Source: an uncultured Clostridia bacterium (GTDB taxonomy: Bacteria > Bacillota > Clostridia > Oscillospirales > CAG-272). From it: DNA of 34,988 nt. The DNA lies in contig CALYAD010000054.1 in the NCBI GenBank assembly GCA_944393415.1, positions 1-34,988 of the forward strand, in the 5' to 3' direction. Under the pieces are notes generated by a model. That model was given only the letters and a program-made list of their open reading frames with translations. It ran no database searches and was not told the DNA's origin. The translations under genes were made by a program, and so were the position numbers. Positions 34,178 to 34,988 of this stretch are shown one piece after another (position 1 is the first letter of the stretch; each line of letters opens with the position of its first letter).

Positions 34178-34988
34178 TTATTTATCCGAGGCGGGATCTT
34201 CCGTTTTTTCGTTTCTGTATTTAGCGAGAATATCGGGCTTTATCCGTTTAAGCTCGCTTTTCGGGAAGATCTTCAGCAGCCTCCAGCCTATATCGAGAGT
34301 TTCCTCTATGGATCTGTTTTCATGAAAACCCTGATTTATATACTGCTTTTCAAACTCGTCGGAAAATTTGGCATACAGACGCTCCATCGGCGTAAGCGCG
34401 GATTCCCCGAGCACCACCATAAGCTCCTTTGCCTCTTTCCCCCGGGCGTAGCTTGAAAACAGCTGGTTCATCACACCGCTGTGATCCTCTCTGGTTTTGC
34501 CCGCTCCTACGCCCTTGTCCTTGAGCCTGGAAAGCGACGGAAGCACATCGACCGGCGGAAGATAACCCTTTTTATACATTTCACGTGAAAGTATTATCTG
34601 TCCCTCGGTTATATATCCGGTAAGGTCCGGGATCGGATGAGTTTTATCCTCCTCCGGCATCGTAAGGATCGGTATCATTGTGATCGAACCGCCGCAGTCA
34701 AGCCTTCGGCCGGCTCTTTCATACATGGTCGCAAGGTCGGTGTAAAGATTTCCGGGATAACCTCTTCGCCCCGGAACCTCCTTACGCGCGGCGGATACCT
34801 CGCGAAGCGCCTCCGCGTAATTTGTTATGTCGGTGATAATAACCAGAACGTGCATCTCTTTTTCAAACGCCAGATACTCCGCCGCTGTGAGCGCCATACG
34901 CGGTGTGGTTATGCGTTCGATGGCTGAGTCGCTGGCAAGGTTTATAAACAGCACGGTACGATCCAAAGCCCCTGTCTTTTTGAAATCG
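34178..34988 (-). CDS. ntpB: V-type ATPase subunit B (C-terminal part, cut by the window end)
   Basis: About 270 C-terminal residues of the non-catalytic B subunit. The frame continues past the window edge, reading [20 protein letters not shown] at its upstream end. Family motifs are [64 protein letters not shown] and [25 protein letters not shown]. The subunit forms the head with A and lines a nucleotide site without doing catalysis. The full protein is usually about 460 residues, so roughly 190 lie outside. The TTG near 34966 is not a real start, since conserved residues continue upstream. Confidence 0.95.
   Translation of the reverse strand, partial: DFKKTGALDRTVLFINLASDSAIERITTPRMALTAAEYLAFEKEMHVLVIITDITNYAEALREVSAARKEVPGRRGYPGNLYTDLATMYERAGRRLDCGGSITMIPILTMPEEDKTHPIPDLTGYITEGQIILSREMYKKGYLPPVDVLPSLSRLKDKGVGAGKTREDHSGVMNQLFSSYARGKEAKELMVVLGESALTPMERLYAKFSDEFEKQYINQGFHENRSIEETLDIGWRLLKIFPKSELKRIKPDILAKYRNEKTEDPASDK

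Overview
The window looks like a chromosomal stretch from an anaerobic, endospore-forming clostridial Firmicute of moderate GC. The evidence is a spoIIAA-spoIIAB-sigF cluster, a one-polypeptide pyruvate:ferredoxin oxidoreductase (PFOR), a V-type ATPase, the TIGR03960/TIGR03936 radical SAM pair and a DUF421-DUF4363 pair. I see no rRNA, tRNA, transposase, phage gene or CRISPR array. Most genes lie on the minus strand.

Layout. 1-2.35 kb: an XRE-type regulator and a membrane protein of unknown function, both on the plus strand and visibly more AT-rich than the rest. 2.4-5.5 kb (minus): LysR regulator, aldo/keto reductase, lipoprotein flavodoxin; a perfect palindrome in front of the reductase is a candidate LysR operator. 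5.7-7.6 kb (minus): a 628-residue cytoplasmic protein resembling a TIM-barrel glycosidase but not placed in a family. 8.1-11.7 kb (minus): nifJ. 12.4-13.5 kb (plus): DUF421 and DUF4363. 13.5-20.1 kb (minus): an apparent operon of an RlmB-type 23S rRNA 2'-O-methyltransferase, a 1065-residue degenerate P-type-ATPase-like membrane protein, and the radical SAM pair. 20.5-31.2 kb (minus): DUF1015, GH2 beta-mannosidase-like, ROK sugar kinase, SIS sugar-phosphate isomerase, GH78-like rhamnosidase and GH38 alpha-mannosidase. 31.5-33.3 kb (plus): spoIIAA, spoIIAB, sigF. 33.5-35 kb (minus): V-ATPase subunit D and part of subunit B, running off the window.

The glycosidases have no signal peptides, so they probably trim mannose- and rhamnose-containing oligosaccharides in the cytoplasm, with the ROK kinase and SIS isomerase handling released sugars. 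PFOR would feed reduced ferredoxin from pyruvate to fermentation.

Two things stand out. First, a family of structured modules of about 165 bases recurs upstream of the 628-residue gene and, in tandem, in the nifJ/DUF421 intergenic region. Each complete unit has a GC-rich hairpin, a strong ribosome binding site, a tiny GTG-started ORF with a shared peptide pattern whose start codon is buried in a second hairpin and, in two of the three units, a terminator-like hairpin before the next box. Second, the 1065-residue protein keeps an eight-helix P1B-ATPase-like layout, but its catalytic motifs have decayed and a long acidic, apparently disordered tail has been added.
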